NCBI RefSeq assembly: GCF_017599325.1
Contig: NZ_JAGFVM010000052.1
Location: 1-64,000, forward strand
Direction: 5' to 3'
DNA: 64,000 nt
Origin: Marinilactibacillus kalidii
GTDB lineage: Bacteria; Bacillota; Bacilli; Lactobacillales; Carnobacteriaceae_A
In this document: positions 62,673-64,000 of the stretch, piece by piece
Layout of the letters: every line of letters begins with the position of its first letter
Numbering within the stretch: position 1 is the stretch's first letter
Notes under the pieces: model-generated
What the model was told of the DNA's origin: nothing
What the model saw: only the letters and a program-made list of their open reading frames with translations
Databases searched by the model: none
Made by a program: the position numbers and the translations under genes

Positions 62673-63095
62673 ATGAAGAAAATTATTGGAACAGGAATAG
62701 TCAGTCTTATATTAGTAGGGTGTGGAAATCAAGGAAACCAATCAACTGTTGATAAGGGTGCCCCAGCTGAATCCGAGGAGCAATCTAGCGGAACAGCGAC
62801 CATTACCTTTAATATTGACGATCAACTTTATTCAATCGATGAAGACGAGTTAAATCAAGAAGTAGAGTGGACAGAAGAAGTAACGGTTTTAGAGGTTATG
62901 CAAAATCAGTTTGATGCAGTCGACAATGAGGGGTTCATCACATCGATTGAAGGATATGAGCAACTCGAATCAAAACAAGCGTATTGGCTTTTTGATATTA
63001 ATGGAGAATCTTCAACGGTAGGGGCAGGCGATTACGTGCTCGAAGATGGAGATGAGATTTTATGGAACCTCGAGACGAATCAAAGTGACGAATAA
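62673..63095 (+). CDS. DUF4430 lipoprotein
   Basis: A 140-residue lipoprotein precursor. Signal sequence MKKIIGTGIVSLILVG with lipobox L-V-G-C17 is followed by a low-complexity Ser/Glu linker and a DUF4430 domain (about 55-135; WTEEVTVLEVMQNQF, YWLFDINGESSTVGAGDYVL, GDEILWNLE). DUF4430 is related to the cobalamin intrinsic-factor/transcobalamin C-terminal fold. The next gene is an ECF S-component overlapping it, so I infer a ligand-capturing partner for that transporter. Strongly acidic. Confidence 0.85.
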   Translation: MKKIIGTGIVSLILVGCGNQGNQSTVDKGAPAESEEQSSGTATITFNIDDQLYSIDEDELNQEVEWTEEVTVLEVMQNQFDAVDNEGFITSIEGYEQLESKQAYWLFDINGESSTVGAGDYVLEDGDEILWNLETNQSDE

Positions 63096-63633
63096 GAACA
63101 AGACATTTTCAGTATACAGAGTGACTGTTTTAGCCTTGCTGATAGCTGCTGTTCAAACGAGCCGATTACTATTCAGCTTTTTGCCTAATGTCCAACCTGT
63201 AACAGTCTTGTTGATTTTGATTTTATTAACCTTTGGCTATGTGGATGCATTGATCGTAGGTACAGGTGCAATCGTTGTTTCTAATTTGTACTTAGGAATG
63301 GGGCCATGGACCCTCTCGCAAATTTTTGCTTATGGAGTAGTTGTAAGTGTTAGTTTTGCCTTATCTGTAGTATTAGGACGTTTTAGAAAAATACTATTTT
63401 TTTGGGTCATATACGCCATCATCGCAGGGTTTTTGTATGGCCTGGTCATTTCAATCTTTCATGCTTTACTATACGGTTTGACGTTCCAAGCATTTCTTGC
63501 TTATTGGATAGCCGGTCTGTGGTTTGATGGTTATCATGCTATTGGAAATGGCGGATTCATGCTGATTCTTTATCCAGTACTATTGCCATTATTCGAAAAG
63601 ATGAGTCTTAAAATAAAAACAAGCCAATCCTAG
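63085..63633 (+). CDS. ECF transporter S-component (CbrT-like)
   Basis: About 182 residues from GTG 63085 (VTNKNKTF), overlapping the lipoprotein gene by 11 bases; a longer reading from 63046 is possible. Six membrane helices include ALLIAAVQTSRLLFSFLPNVQPVTVLLILILLTFGY and FDGYHAIGNGGFMLILYPVLLPLF, like the cobalamin-type S-components. It would need EcfA/A'/T, which are encoded elsewhere. Pairing with a DUF4430 lipoprotein suggests vitamin B12 or a related ligand. Confidence 0.8.
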   Translation: MTNKNKTFSVYRVTVLALLIAAVQTSRLLFSFLPNVQPVTVLLILILLTFGYVDALIVGTGAIVVSNLYLGMGPWTLSQIFAYGVVVSVSFALSVVLGRFRKILFFWVIYAIIAGFLYGLVISIFHALLYGLTFQAFLAYWIAGLWFDGYHAIGNGGFMLILYPVLLPLFEKMSLKIKTSQS

Positions 63634-63679
63634 AAAGAGAACGATTTAATCGTCTTCCTTCAGGATGGCTTGTTTTTTT
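63617..63679. terminator. Bidirectional terminator
   Basis: AACAAGCCAATCCT pairs with AGGATGGCTTGTT around an inner ACGATTTAATCGT hairpin; T7 follows on the plus strand and A tracts lie opposite. Confidence 0.88.
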
Positions 63680-64000
63680 AATCTTCTCTTAAAGCAAGTG
63701 GTTTATCTAATATTTCTTTATACGTGAAAGCTCTCACGATATTATCTTCGGTAAATTCGTAAATAGCTGTATCTGATTTTTTAGATTTACTTTTACTTTT
63801 TAAAGAAGTGACTTCTGTTAAAGAGTTATTCGCTTGTCTTCTTAGTTTATTCGTACGCTCGTTTCTTGCTTGATCCAATTTCTCTCTTTCCAATCTGCGA
63901 CGATCTCGTTCTGTTGTAATATCTCTCGCAGCGCCGCGAGCATTTGTTGCGTCACGGACAGTACGATTTCTAGCAGAACGTCTTTGCTCGACGGTTTGGT
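63678..64000 (-). CDS. Arg/Lys-rich protein, 5' end outside window
   Basis: The minus-strand frame is open from the window edge to the TAA at 63678, so this is the last ~107 codons of a longer gene. It reads as a highly basic, probably helical stretch (QRRSARNRTVRDATNARGAARDITTERDRRRLEREK), then NNSLTEVTSLKSKSKSKKS and a short folded tail EFTEDNIVRAFTYKEILDKPLALRED. No start lies in the window: a TTG at 63893 merely sits inside the frame. Family not recognised; a membrane- or nucleic-acid-associated role is only a guess. Confidence 0.65.
   Translation of the reverse strand, partial: QTVEQRRSARNRTVRDATNARGAARDITTERDRRRLEREKLDQARNERTNKLRRQANNSLTEVTSLKSKSKSKKSDTAIYEFTEDNIVRAFTYKEILDKPLALRED

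Overview
The window is 64 kb of low-GC Firmicute chromosome. Gene content and order (phoPR-uvrA-liaXYZ-hprK-lgt-ppaX-gpsA-galU, trxB-pgcA, rapZ-yvcK-whiA, tex-sprT) fit the Lactobacillales. Strongly acidic extracellular domains and glutathione enzymes make Carnobacteriaceae (a Marinilactibacillus/Alkalibacterium-like organism) my best guess; this is inference, since no rRNA lies in the window.

Layout. 1-1409: right part of an IS3-family (IS150-type) element with a broken orfA. 1.45-2.55 kb (minus): lrgAB. 2.7-6.5 kb: a MinJ-like PDZ membrane protein and a PhoP/PhoR two-component system. 6.7-10.4 kb: YfbR-type 5'-nucleotidase and uvrA, which has a LexA-like box and a leader hairpin. 10.6-13.0 kb: a liaXYZ-type envelope-stress operon. 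13.3-18.0 kb: hprK-lgt-ppaX-gpsA and galU. 18.1-21.6 kb: TPR protein, trxB and pgcA. 22.0-24.5 kb: HxlR regulator divergent from a glutathione-dependent formaldehyde detoxification pair. 24.7-27.7 kb: rapZ-yvcK-whiA and tRNA-Arg(CCG). 28-35.3 kb: accessory genes (Gfo/Idh oxidoreductase, PadR-DUF2812 pair under a striking palindromic promoter, LysR regulator, heterodimeric ABC exporter). 35.5-39.2 kb: small membrane protein, MgtC-like protein and an rnfC-rnfD pair without the other Rnf subunits. 39.4-42.8 kb: glutathione reductase and a purine permease with PurBoxes and a guanine-type riboswitch. 42.8-45.6 kb (minus): MacAB/YknXYZ-like efflux system. 45.9-50.5 kb: two metallophosphoesterases, tex, sprT-like and tRNA-Leu(GAG). 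50.6-57.0 kb: small metabolic genes (iron chaperone, AEC transporter, two glyoxalase-fold proteins, gamma-glutamyltransferase, ROK kinase, SGNH hydrolase). 57.05-57.24 kb: a probable unassigned structured small RNA. 57.4-63.7 kb: YrhK protein, Spx, aldo/keto reductase, phasin-like/UbiB pair, FUSC-type exporter and a DUF4430 lipoprotein with an ECF S-component. The right edge cuts an Arg/Lys-rich protein.

How the genes fit together. Three themes recur: (1) envelope and carbon-flux homeostasis (LiaXYZ, LrgAB, PhoPR, HprK/PpaX, GalU/PgcA, RapZ/YvcK/WhiA); (2) thiol and electrophile defence based on glutathione (Gor, FrmA/FghA, GloA, GGT-like, TrxB, Spx); (3) redox or membrane electron transfer (RnfC/RnfD, UbiB). 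The most interesting unexplained items are the small RNA at 57.06-57.24 kb, the orphan rnfCD module with a 17-bp inverted repeat in its leader, the promoter buried in a 19-bp palindrome before padR, the layered purine control region, and the 11-bp-period repeats between spx and the aldo/keto reductase gene.
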